NCBI GenBank assembly: GCA_964521085.1
Contig: CAZFPL010000086.1
Location: 1-13,529, forward strand
Direction of reading: 5' to 3'
From: JAFGKK01 sp964521085
GTDB taxonomy: Bacteria; Chloroflexota; Anaerolineae; Anaerolineales; RBG-16-64-43
Length of the DNA: 13,529 nucleotides
Part shown: positions 1 through 6,716 of the stretch, in pieces
Layout of the letters: each line of letters opens with the position of its first letter
How positions within the stretch are numbered: the stretch's first letter is position 1
Program-made: the position numbers and the translations under genes
The notes under the pieces: model-generated
Databases searched by the model: none
Told to the model about the DNA's origin: nothing
What the model saw: the letters and a program-made list of their open reading frames with translations, nothing else

Positions 1-1504
1 ATCGAATTGCCGATCCGATCATTTCCAGAATCCATCCCGGCCAAAGGCCGATGGCCAGCAACAGCGCCATAATCGGCGTCATCGCCAACTTTTCACGGAG
101 TCCGATCTCGAGGGCCGCGTCTTTCCAGCGTTCGGTAAGCGGACCATGCAGCACTTTACCGATTGCTTTTAAAATGTAGGCGCCCGTAAAGAACAACCCG
201 ATCATCGCAATGCCGGTGAGCAGCGGAAAAGCCTGCCAGGAGCCGAGGAGCACCATCAGCTCCGATATAAATCCGCCCAGCCCGGGCAGGCCGAGCGATC
301 CCATCGCGGTGAAAATGAGAATGCCGCCGTAGACCGGCGCGCGCGGGAAGAGGCCGCCGAAATCCTCGAGGTTGCGGGTGTGCGCACGGTCATAGAGCGC
401 GCCCACCAGCAGGAACATGCCCGCCGCGCTCAATCCATGGGTGAACATCTGCAGCGCGGCGCCGCGCAGGGCGAGGCTGCCGGCGGCGGTGTTCGTACCA
501 AGCCAGGCCGCCGCGGCGATGCCGAGGACGACAAAACCCATATGGTTGACCGATGAATACGCGACCAGCCGCTTGAAATCATTCTGCGACCAGGAGGCCA
601 GCGCGCCGAAGACGATCGCCGCCGCGGCCAGCGCCGCGAGGATCGGCGCGAACTGCCGGGCTTCCGCGGGAAAGAGCGGAAGCACCAGGCGCAGAAAACC
701 GTAGCCGCCCAGTTTGAGCAGGACGCCGGCCAGGATCATTGAACCGGCGGTCGGCGCTTCGGTGTGCGCATCCGGCAGCCAGGTGTGGAACGGCCAGACT
801 GGAATCTTCACCGCGAAGGCGATCACCATTCCCCAGAATGTCAGCGCTTTCACCGCCGGCATCGACAGGCCGAAAAGCGCTCCCGTCGAGAGCGCCGGCC
901 AGCGGACGTACAACGCCTGCAGATCGAACGATCCGGCGGCGAGTCGGATCACCTGGATCGCCAACAGAAGGCCGAGGGAGGCGCCCATCGTGTAGAGCAG
1001 GAACTTGAGTGCGGCATATTCCCGCTTTTCACCGCCCCACTGCTGGATGAGGAAGTACATCGGTACCAGGCCGAGTTCCCAGAACACGAAAAAGAGCAGC
1101 AGGTCCATCGATAGGAACACGCCCAGCAGGCCGCTTTCGAGCAGCAGAAAGAGCGCAAGGAAAGCGCGGACTTTTTCACGGACGGCCGCCGTCGTCAATA
1201 GGGCGAGCGGCGTCAGCAGCGTGGTGAGCAGGATAAGCGGAATGGAGAGACCGTCGGCCGCCAGGTGAAATTCCGATCCGATTGCGGCGTACCACGTCCA
1301 CCGCTCCGCAAACTGAAAACCTCCCGCCGCTCCGTCATACAAGGCCCATAACGCAATGGAGAAACCCAACGGAAGCAGGCTGGCGGCGACGGCGAACATT
1401 TTCAGCGGCCGTTCGCGGCCGGGCAGCAGGAACAGCAGCGCCGCCGCAAGCGCGGGCGTGAAGAGGATCAGCGAGAGGAGATGATGAGAGATGAAGTCGG
1501 GCAT
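1..1504 (-). CDS. nuoM: NADH-quinone oxidoreductase subunit M (3' end cut by window edge)
   Basis: Antiporter-like subunit of respiratory complex I. It moves protons across the cytoplasmic membrane during NADH-to-quinone electron transfer. I translated the minus strand from the ATG at 1504 and it stays open for 501 codons to the window edge. NuoM proteins are about 500 residues, so only the last few residues should be missing. Family motifs are clear: FVFWELGLVPMYFLI with the key Glu near residue 143, KIPVWPFHTWLPDAH with the key Lys near 233, GVLLKLGGYG with Lys near 264, NDFKRLVAYSSVNHMG near 308, and GFISELMVL with Glu near 415. The protein is hydrophobic throughout, as expected for about 14 membrane helices. 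AGGAGG lies just upstream of the start. It follows nuoL after a 93-bp gap almost filled by a palindromic repeat. nuoN is expected beyond the left edge but is not seen. Confidence 0.96.
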   Translation of the reverse strand, partial: MPDFISHHLLSLILFTPALAAALLFLLPGRERPLKMFAVAASLLPLGFSIALWALYDGAAGGFQFAERWTWYAAIGSEFHLAADGLSIPLILLTTLLTPLALLTTAAVREKVRAFLALFLLLESGLLGVFLSMDLLLFFVFWELGLVPMYFLIQQWGGEKREYAALKFLLYTMGASLGLLLAIQVIRLAAGSFDLQALYVRWPALSTGALFGLSMPAVKALTFWGMVIAFAVKIPVWPFHTWLPDAHTEAPTAGSMILAGVLLKLGGYGFLRLVLPLFPAEARQFAPILAALAAAAIVFGALASWSQNDFKRLVAYSSVNHMGFVVLGIAAAAWLGTNTAAGSLALRGAALQMFTHGLSAAGMFLLVGALYDRAHTRNLEDFGGLFPRAPVYGGILIFTAMGSLGLPGLGGFISELMVLLGSWQAFPLLTGIAMIGLFFTGAYILKAIGKVLHGPLTERWKDAALEIGLREKLAMTPIMALLLAIGLWPGWILEMIGSAIR

Positions 1505-1510
1505 TTTTTC

Positions 1511-1516
1511 CCTCCT
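1511..1516 (-). promoter_or_regulatory. nuoM ribosome binding site partly built from repeat
   Basis: On the minus strand AGGAGG is followed by GAAAAA and the nuoM ATG at 1504, a normal spacing. The outer bases of this Shine-Dalgarno sequence belong to the GTGAGG end of the palindromic repeat at 1514-1596, so the repeat edge and the translation signal overlap. The motif and spacing are seen directly; the origin of the site from the repeat is inference. Confidence 0.6.
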
Positions 1517-1596
1517 CACCCCTATCCCCGGCACCCCTTTCCCCTCTCCCGACATAAGTCAGGAGAGGGGAAAGGGGATGGGGGAAAAGGGTGAGG
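1514..1596. repeat. Family A palindromic polypurine/polypyrimidine repeat, copy A1 (nuoL/nuoM)
   Basis: An 83-bp imperfect inverted repeat fills the nuoL-nuoM gap. The outer ends are CCTCACCC and GGGTGAGG. The arms are C-rich on the left and G-rich on the right, and pair through CCCCTTTCCCCTCTCC against its complement around a short AT-containing centre near 1553-1558. Copies A2 and A3 share the architecture and end sequence but not the exact bases. Either strand carries at least four runs of three or more G, so both a long hairpin and G-quadruplexes are possible. It has no coding capacity and no target-site duplication that I could identify. Whether it is a mobile non-autonomous element or a functional mRNA element is not decided by sequence. 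Confidence 0.85.
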
Positions 1597-1597
1597 A

Positions 1598-3832
1598 TTA
1601 TGGCGTCGTCAGCATCCTGTACACGAGCGCCGCTGCGCAGGCGGCGAAGGCGATCAACCCGATCAGCAAATACTCCTGTACCCGGCCGCTCTGCAACGTT
1701 CGTAATTCCGAACCCGCGCGTTTGGTTTCACCGGCCAGCCGGTCCGCCAAGCCGTTGATCACGGGAAGGTCGATGGCATTCCGCAAAAAGCGCCCCAGCC
1801 CGCCCGCGAATCTCCCGGCAGCATGCAGAATGCCATCCAGGATGCGCCGGTCGATCCAGTCGGATACCAACACGTCCGCGATCCAGCGCGCCGGGACGAC
1901 AAAAAGGATTCGATATATATCGTCAAACCGGAAGCCCGCCTGCAGGAATCTATACGCCGGGCCGAGGATGCTCTCCAGCGGATCCTTCTGCCCGAGCCGG
2001 TATCGTCGATAGGCGAGCCAGCCCAGGAACAGCCCGCCCAACGAGACGGCGAGGGATACGACGAGGGCTGCGGAACTGAACGGTGCGGCCGGCGGCACGG
2101 CCAGGGTGCAGCAGATCGGTTGACGCGTTTCCATCAAGCTGGTGATGGTTTCAAGCGAAAGCGATTCCGCCGCCCGGGGAAACAGGCGCTCGATCCAGTT
2201 GGGAAGGATTCCGCCCAGGACCGGGAAATCCTCCGGAATTCCGATCCATCCCGCAGCGACGGCGAATACCGCCAGAACGGCGATCGGCGCGAGCATCCAA
2301 CGCGAAGGCTCGACCGCGTGACGGGCCGCCGCACTCCGCGGTTGACCGAGAAAGACAAGCGTGATCTGGCGCGCGGTATAAAACGCGGTCAGGAGGGCTG
2401 CCACCGCCAGGACGACGAATACCGCCGTCGAGGTATTAAGCGCCGATGCAAGGATTTCGTCCTTGGACCAAAATCCGGCGGTCAGCAGCGGGAAACCGGA
2501 AAGCGAAAGTCCGCCGGCGAGGAACGCCATAAAGGTCAACGGCATCCGCGAGGCCAGTCCGCCCATTCCGCGCATATCCTGCGCGTCGGTCGGCGGACCT
2601 TCATGCATCGCGCCGTGTTCGACGCCGTGGATCACCGACCCGGCTCCGAGAAAGAGCAGCGCCTTGAAGAAGGCGTGCATCGCCAGGTGGAAGGCCGCGG
2701 CCGCGTAGGCGCCTATGCCGGCGGCGGCGACCATGTACCCGAGCTGCGAGATCGTCGAATAGGCCAAGACTCGCTTAATGTCGTTCTGCGTAAGTGCGAT
2801 AACGGCGGCCAGCAGCGCCGTAAAGGCGCCTATCGCGGCGGCCGTGTCCGTCGCCGGCGAACCGGCGGCTGTCAGAAGCGGCGCTGTCCGCAGCAAAAGA
2901 TACACGCCGGCCGAGACCATCGTTGCCGCGTGGATCAGCGCCGAAACCGGCGTGGGACCCTCCATCGCGTCGGGCAGCCAGACATGCAGCGGCCATTGCG
3001 CGCTTTTGCCGATCGTCCCCGCCAGAAGAAGCAGCGCTGCCAGCCCGGCCGCGCTCAGCCCAAGAACACCGGAGGGAGCGGCCGCCATCCGCGCGAGATT
3101 TTCCGAACCCAATATTTCCCGCAGGGAAAGGCTGCCGCTGAACTGCCAACACAGCGCGAGCCCCAGGATCATCAACACGTCGCCGATGCGGGTGACGAGA
3201 AAAGCCTTCACCGCCGCGCGGCGCGCGCTCTCGCGCGCACACCAGAATCCGATCAACAGGTAGGAGCACAGCCCCATCACTTCCCAGCCGATGAAAAATG
3301 TGACAAGGTTGTCGGACAGGACCAGGAGCAGCATCCCGAAAGCGAACAGGGAAATAAAAGCGAAGAAGCGCGTGTAAAGCGGCTCGACCGAAGGCACGCG
3401 GCGGGTTTCCCCGCCCGTGCCGATCCGCGCCCCGCGCGGGGGCAGGCCGGGGATATCCTCCGCGCCCACCGGCCGGCCGTAGTTGTGATAGCCGATGCTA
3501 TAAAGGAAGATCGCCAGCAACGTGCAGGCAACGAAGAAAAGGGCAAGCGCGGTCAATCCGTCGAACAGGACTCCGATGCGGATCGCGCCGGAACCGTTCA
3601 GATCATTCGACGCACCGGGTATCCACGGAATCGATTGCGCGATCGGATTTTCCGCCAAGCCGCCGCCTTGCAGCGCGCCGCCGATCAGAACCATGGATCC
3701 GGCGAAGGAAAGCGCAAGCATGCCCACAGCGACGGCCGTACTGAGTGCGCGATTCGTGCGCGTCAACAGCAGAATCACCCCGAATGCCGCAAGCGGCGGA
3801 AGCGGGATCAGGAAAGCGAGTATGGCGAGCAT
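1598..3832 (-). CDS. nuoL: NADH-quinone oxidoreductase subunit L
   Basis: Distal proton-pumping subunit of complex I and bearer of the long lateral helix. The 744 residues contain GWEVMGLCSYLLIGFW (Glu184), KSAQWPLHVWLPDAMEG (Lys276), the HAATMV segment (301-306), NDIKRVLAYSTISQLGY (Lys353), two His and a Lys near 382-390, and GFWSKDEIL (Lys457-Asp458-Glu459). All are landmarks of a competent NuoL. E. coli NuoL is 613 residues. The extra length here is partly an insertion at about 116-152, between SIGYH and YTRFFAF, rich in Pro, Gly and charged residues, and partly a longer C-terminal half. The C-terminus (about 600-744) fits the lateral helix and the final anchor helix. The Shine-Dalgarno is poor (AGGA about 13 nt upstream of ATG), in an intergenic region occupied by repeat A2. 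nuoK lies upstream and nuoM downstream. Confidence 0.97.
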   Translation of the reverse strand: MLAILAFLIPLPPLAAFGVILLLTRTNRALSTAVAVGMLALSFAGSMVLIGGALQGGGLAENPIAQSIPWIPGASNDLNGSGAIRIGVLFDGLTALALFFVACTLLAIFLYSIGYHNYGRPVGAEDIPGLPPRGARIGTGGETRRVPSVEPLYTRFFAFISLFAFGMLLLVLSDNLVTFFIGWEVMGLCSYLLIGFWCARESARRAAVKAFLVTRIGDVLMILGLALCWQFSGSLSLREILGSENLARMAAAPSGVLGLSAAGLAALLLLAGTIGKSAQWPLHVWLPDAMEGPTPVSALIHAATMVSAGVYLLLRTAPLLTAAGSPATDTAAAIGAFTALLAAVIALTQNDIKRVLAYSTISQLGYMVAAAGIGAYAAAAFHLAMHAFFKALLFLGAGSVIHGVEHGAMHEGPPTDAQDMRGMGGLASRMPLTFMAFLAGGLSLSGFPLLTAGFWSKDEILASALNTSTAVFVVLAVAALLTAFYTARQITLVFLGQPRSAAARHAVEPSRWMLAPIAVLAVFAVAAGWIGIPEDFPVLGGILPNWIERLFPRAAESLSLETITSLMETRQPICCTLAVPPAAPFSSAALVVSLAVSLGGLFLGWLAYRRYRLGQKDPLESILGPAYRFLQAGFRFDDIYRILFVVPARWIADVLVSDWIDRRILDGILHAAGRFAGGLGRFLRNAIDLPVINGLADRLAGETKRAGSELRTLQSGRVQEYLLIGLIAFAACAAALVYRMLTTP

Positions 3833-3846
3833 AAATGCGTTTCCGT

Positions 3847-3930
3847 CCTAACCCCCTCTCCCCGGTCCCTCTCCCCCTTCCCATTAGGGAAGGGGGAGAG
3901 GGATGCCGAAGGCTGGGTGAGGAGGTTAGG
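3847..3930. repeat. Family A palindromic repeat, copy A2 (nuoK/nuoL)
   Basis: An 84-bp inverted repeat occupies most of the 107-bp gap between nuoK and nuoL. The outer ends are CCTAACC and GGTTAGG. The inner stem is a perfect 16-bp pairing of 3867-3882 with 3887-3902 around an ATTA loop. The outer arms are less well paired because the right arm carries a GCCGAAGGC hairpin-like insert near 3905-3913. The sense strand of the nuo mRNA (minus) has five G runs between 3882 and 3852, a clear G-quadruplex motif. It shares layout and end sequence with A1 (1514-1596) and A3 (5090-5186). Confidence 0.85.
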
Positions 3931-3939
3931 ACTGTGGGG

Positions 3940-4248
3940 TTATCCTCTCAACAAATCCGTCTCTTCGGGCAATACGGTTTTGCGCAGGCGGTAGATCGAA
4001 ATGATCAAGGCCAGGCCGACGGCGGTTTCCGCCGCTGCCACCGCCAGCAGCACTGCGGAGAACACCTGCCCGTTCATCTGCGCCGGAGCCAGATACCTCC
4101 AAAACGCAAGCAGGTTGATGTTCACCGCGTTGAGCATCAACTCGATTCCCATCAGCACGGCCACCGCGTTCCGCCGGGCGAGCGCGCCGTAGAGCCCGAT
4201 TCCGAACAGCGCGGCGGCGAACAGGAGGTACCAGCTAAGCGGGATCAT
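3940..4248 (-). CDS. nuoK: NADH-quinone oxidoreductase subunit K
   Basis: Small membrane subunit of complex I, homologous to MrpC, and part of the proton path between the quinone site and the antiporter-like subunits. The 102 residues match the usual length of about 100. Three hydrophobic helices are visible (about 5-22, 28-50, 62-86). The conserved acidic residues are present: Glu36 in MGIELMLNAVNI and Glu74 in AAAETAVGLA. The start begins MIPLSWYLL, as expected for NuoK; the only Shine-Dalgarno-like sequence is AGGAAAGG about 11 nt upstream. A 279-bp gap filled with two family B repeats separates it from nuoJ, unusually long because nuoJ and nuoK normally abut or overlap. Confidence 0.96.
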   Translation of the reverse strand: MIPLSWYLLFAAALFGIGLYGALARRNAVAVLMGIELMLNAVNINLLAFWRYLAPAQMNGQVFSAVLLAVAAAETAVGLALIISIYRLRKTVLPEETDLLRG

Positions 4249-4274
4249 GATTGTCGGGACCTTTCCTATGCGAT

Positions 4275-4369
4275 GTCATCCCGAGGGGCATTCAAGCCCC
4301 GAGGGATCGGAGACTCCTTCTTGCGCGTACCTATCCACCATCCATCCGCCACCGATTCCTCGGAATGAC
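4275..4369. repeat. Family B dispersed repeat, copy B1 (nuoJ/nuoK)
   Basis: A 95-bp element begins GTCATCCCGAGG at 4275 and ends with the inverted complement of that end, CCTCGGAATGAC, at 4369. The left module (4275-4310) holds an internal GGGGC/GCCCC pair and GAGGGATCGG. The right module starts with ACCGATTCCTCGG, so the GAGG(A/G)ATCGG segment is also repeated in inverted form. The ends match B2, B3 and the half copy B4. No reading frame worth calling is inside. From memory, repeats beginning GTCATTC(C/T)GAG are common in Chloroflexota genomes; this was not checked here. Confidence 0.75.
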
Positions 4370-4395
4370 ACTCTGCGGATGCGGTTCCATGCAGT

Positions 4396-4523
4396 GTCAT
4401 TCCGAGCCCGAGCCGAAGGCGAGGGAGAGGAATCGGTAACCCCTTATGATGCGTTCCCATCCATGATTCATCCGCCACCGATTCCTCGTCGCCCCGGCTG
4501 TCACCGGGGCTCCTCGGAATGAC
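4396..4523. repeat. Family B dispersed repeat, copy B2 with internal hairpin (nuoJ/nuoK)
   Basis: A 128-bp element starts GTCATTCCGAG at 4396 and closes with CTCGGAATGAC at 4523. The left module ends GAGGAATCGGTAAC and the right module starts ACCGATTCCTCG, giving nested inverted repeats. The right module carries an extra perfect hairpin, GCCCCGG and CCGGGGC (4491-4497 with 4504-4510) around CTGTCA. The element stops 4 bp from the nuoJ stop codon. With B1 it accounts for almost all of the nuoJ-nuoK gap. Confidence 0.75.
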
Positions 4524-4527
4524 ACAT

Positions 4528-5076
4528 TCAGCTTGCATCTCGCTGCTTACTCTTCTCCACCGGGTTCTTCAACCCCGCCCCGCCGGCAACAAGCACCGCG
4601 CCGATCAGTGCCGAGAGCAGCAGGATGGAGACGGCTTCGAAGGGCAACAGGAAGCGCATCGGATCGACCAGCGCGCTTCCAAGTTCCACAACCGTATCGC
4701 CCGCGGGCAACGCCGAAGGGGTGATCTCAAAGAATACATATTGCGAGAGTCCCCACGCCAATCCCGCAACCACGGCCAAAGCCAGAATCGCCGCGGCCGG
4801 TGCGTAGCGGTGGGTCTGCGGGATTCGGTCCTGCAGTTCGCGCCGGGTGAGCATCACCACCAGTACGATCAGCGTGGCGATCGCGCCGATGTAGACCGCA
4901 ACCTGCACCACGACAAAGAGCGACGCTTCCAGCATCGCATACATCGCCGCCACAACGAACAAACAGCCGATCAACGCAAACGCGGACCGGACAAGGTTGC
5001 GCAGAACGACCGACGCAAGGGCCAATCCCAAGCCGAGAAAAGCAAAAACCAGGAAGAGAGCCTGATCGATCGTCAT
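4528..5076 (-). CDS. nuoJ: NADH-quinone oxidoreductase subunit J
   Basis: Membrane subunit of complex I whose third helix undergoes the alpha/pi-bulge change linked to proton pumping. The 182 residues are typical in length. The N-terminal helix is followed by NLVRSAFALIGCLFVVAAMYAMLEASLF and VVVQVAVYIGAIATLIVLVVML (about 55-76), the family signature with the conserved Tyr-x-Gly. A further helix lies at about 93-112 and a last one at about 146-166. The start codon overlaps the nuoH stop as ATGA, so translation is probably coupled. The ribosome binding region lies in and beside repeat A3. nuoI, which usually sits between nuoH and nuoJ, is absent. Confidence 0.95.
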   Translation of the reverse strand: MTIDQALFLVFAFLGLGLALASVVLRNLVRSAFALIGCLFVVAAMYAMLEASLFVVVQVAVYIGAIATLIVLVVMLTRRELQDRIPQTHRYAPAAAILALAVVAGLAWGLSQYVFFEITPSALPAGDTVVELGSALVDPMRFLLPFEAVSILLLSALIGAVLVAGGAGLKNPVEKSKQRDAS

Positions 5077-6311
5077 CGCGGCGCCCCCGCCTCACCTCTT
5101 CCCCCCCTCATCTTTTCCCCCTGCCCCCCTTCCTTCTCCCGGCTTTTGCTGGGAGAAGGAAGGGGGGTTTGGGGGGATGGATGAGGCCGACGGGACAGCA
5201 GTGCAATCACGCAAAATGCCACAACCAAATTCACCCCGAGCAGCGCACTGTTCCTGGCCCAGGAAGGGGAATCCGCAAGCGCCCGGTTCACCACGACGAC
5301 GATGCCGACCAGCGCGATCATGGCCGGCGTGAGAACCTTCCAGCAGAAATCAAGCATCTGGTCGATGCGGATCCGCGGCAGCGTGCCGCGCACCCACACC
5401 AGCAGAAAATATCCGAAAAAGGATTTGGCGATGAAATAGACCGCCCCCAGCGTGGGATACTTCCCGGCGCCGGGCCCCTGCCAACCGCCGAGGAACAGCA
5501 CCGCCAGCAGCGCGCCGATCGTGAAGGCGTGCAGGAATTCGGCGGCGAAGAACATCCCGAAACGGATGCCGGAATATTCCACGTGAAAGCCGGACACGAT
5601 CTCCGATTCGGCTTCGAGCAGTTCGAACGGGGCCCGGGCCACTTCGGCCAGCGAGGCGATCAGGAACACCAGCGCCGCGAGCGGCGCGGCGACGGCGAAC
5701 CACACCCCGCCCTGCGCGGCGACAATCCCCTTCAGACTCATTGTGCCGCTGAGCATAACCGGGACGAGCATCGCCAGCATCGCCGGCACCTCGTAGGAAA
5801 CGAGCTGCGCCACCGTGCGGAACGCGCCCAGCAGCGCGAATTTGTTGTTCGAGGACCAGCCCGCCATGAGGATCCCGAGCGTGCTCAGAGTCCCTGCCGC
5901 CAGCAGGAACAGCACGCCCACATTGAGGTCCACCCCGTAGGCGGTGGCGGCGATCGGAATCACCGCCCACAACCCGACCACACCCATCACCGCCAGGATC
6001 GGCGCAAGGTGGAAGAGAATCCGGTCCCCCTGCGGCGGAACCACGTCCTCCTTAAGCACCAACTTGAGCATGTCGGCCAGGGTCTGGAACAGCCCGAATG
6101 GACCGACCCGGTTGGGGCCGATCCGATCCTGCATGCGGGCGACGATTTTCCGCTCGAACCAGATGAGAAAAATCACGAGCAGCAATCCCGAAAGACCGAG
6201 CAGAAACGCCCGCAGGGCGGCGAAGATCCACGGAACGGCCGCGGCCGGGATTCCCCATCCGGTCAGGATGCCGCTGAGCCAATCGGTGATCGCCGTGAAG
6301 AGGTCGCCCAT
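5073..6311 (-). CDS. nuoH: NADH-quinone oxidoreductase subunit H with repeat-encoded C-terminal tail
   Basis: Complex I subunit that, with NuoB and NuoD, forms the quinone chamber at the base of the membrane arm. The signatures are strong: WFERKIVARMQDRIGPNRVG (51-70), TLADMLKLVLKED (77-89), and EVARAPFELLEAESEIVSG (223-241) followed by FHVEYSG. The family is about 325-370 residues; this protein is 412. The membrane-protein part ends near residue 375 with an additional helix (about 353-373). The last 37 or so residues are hydrophilic, rich in Pro, Ser, Gly, Arg, Lys and Glu, and about 33 of them (376-408) are the translation of the palindromic repeat at 5090-5186. The stop codon overlaps the nuoJ start. 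The ATG at 6311 lies 18 bp after the nuoA stop with a weak GGAAAA Shine-Dalgarno. The core is intact, so the subunit is probably functional. Confidence 0.96.
   Translation of the reverse strand: MGDLFTAITDWLSGILTGWGIPAAAVPWIFAALRAFLLGLSGLLLVIFLIWFERKIVARMQDRIGPNRVGPFGLFQTLADMLKLVLKEDVVPPQGDRILFHLAPILAVMGVVGLWAVIPIAATAYGVDLNVGVLFLLAAGTLSTLGILMAGWSSNNKFALLGAFRTVAQLVSYEVPAMLAMLVPVMLSGTMSLKGIVAAQGGVWFAVAAPLAALVFLIASLAEVARAPFELLEAESEIVSGFHVEYSGIRFGMFFAAEFLHAFTIGALLAVLFLGGWQGPGAGKYPTLGAVYFIAKSFFGYFLLVWVRGTLPRIRIDQMLDFCWKVLTPAMIALVGIVVVVNRALADSPSWARNSALLGVNLVVAFCVIALLSRRPHPSPQTPLPSPSKSREKEGGQGEKMRGGRGEAGAPR
5084..5098 (-). promoter_or_regulatory. nuoJ ribosome binding region at the edge of repeat A3
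   Basis: Reading the minus strand toward the nuoJ ATG at 5076, GAGGTGAGG (5098-5090) is followed by C, GGGGG (5088-5084) and a 7-nt spacer. GAGGTGAGG is the terminal sequence of repeat A3. Its distance of 13 nt is long for a Shine-Dalgarno, while GGGGG is at a good distance but not consensus. Coupling through the ATGA overlap with nuoH may matter more. Confidence 0.45.
5090..5186. repeat. Family A palindromic repeat, copy A3, inside the 3' end of nuoH
   Basis: A 97-bp inverted repeat with CCTCACC at the left end and GATGAGG at the right. The inner stem is a perfect 17-bp pairing of 5124-5140 with 5151-5167 around a 10-nt centre containing TTTT. Outer arms are C-rich and G-rich like A1 and A2. 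Unlike those copies it lies within an open reading frame: nuoH reads through it on the minus strand without a stop and terminates 14 bp beyond it, overlapping nuoJ. This is consistent with insertion at the old nuoH 3' end. Confidence 0.85.
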
Positions 6312-6329
6312 GATTTTCCGAAGCCCGGC

Positions 6330-6686
6330 CTATTGCCAGGAAAGGCCCCCCTTGCGCCAGACGTACACCAACCCCGCGCCCAAGAGAAACAGGAAAAGCA
6401 CGCCCTCCACGGCGGCGAACAGCGGGAATTGCCCGTAGGCGACCGCCCAGGGGAAAAGGAAAACCGCTTCGATATCGAAGATCAGGAAAACCAGCGCGTA
6501 GAGGTAATAGGAAGCGCGGAATTGGATGTGCGCCGGACCGCGGGTTTCCATACCGCATTCATACGTCTCACCCTTCACCCGGCCCGGCTTGTGCGGTCCC
6601 AGCAGGACTCCGGTCAGGATCGGAACGAGGGGGAAAAAAATCGCCAGGAAGAAAAAAATGCCGATGAATGCCCAGTCGGAAACCAT
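6330..6686 (-). CDS. nuoA: NADH-quinone oxidoreductase subunit A
   Basis: Small complex I membrane subunit beside the quinone tunnel. The 118 residues fit the family. Three helices are visible (about 6-29, 59-80, 88-110). The long first loop contains KGETYECGMETRG (38-50) with the conserved YECG, and FRASYYLYALVFLIFDIEAVFLFPW carries the conserved Asp71 and Glu73. It is the first gene of the cluster and is followed directly by nuoH; in the common order nuoB, C, D (and E, F, G) would come between. No strong Shine-Dalgarno precedes the ATG at 6686 (GGAAC about 10 nt upstream). A promoter candidate lies 31-59 bp upstream. The spacer to sppA is divergent. Confidence 0.97.
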   Translation of the reverse strand: MVSDWAFIGIFFFLAIFFPLVPILTGVLLGPHKPGRVKGETYECGMETRGPAHIQFRASYYLYALVFLIFDIEAVFLFPWAVAYGQFPLFAAVEGVLFLFLLGAGLVYVWRKGGLSWQ

Positions 6687-6716
6687 TGTACGTTGTTCCG
6701 GGAGGAATGGACCGGT

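Noticed and set aside
1823..3994. A 723-codon open frame on the plus strand opposite nuoL
   Set aside because: It is antisense to a clear nuoL, is extremely rich in Arg, Gln and Gly with no hydrophobic core or motif, and crosses repeat A2. It results from the GC-rich codon pattern of nuoL.
1514..5186. Family A palindromes as intrinsic terminators
   Set aside because: No T-run follows the stems on the nuo sense strand, and termination there would silence downstream complex I genes.
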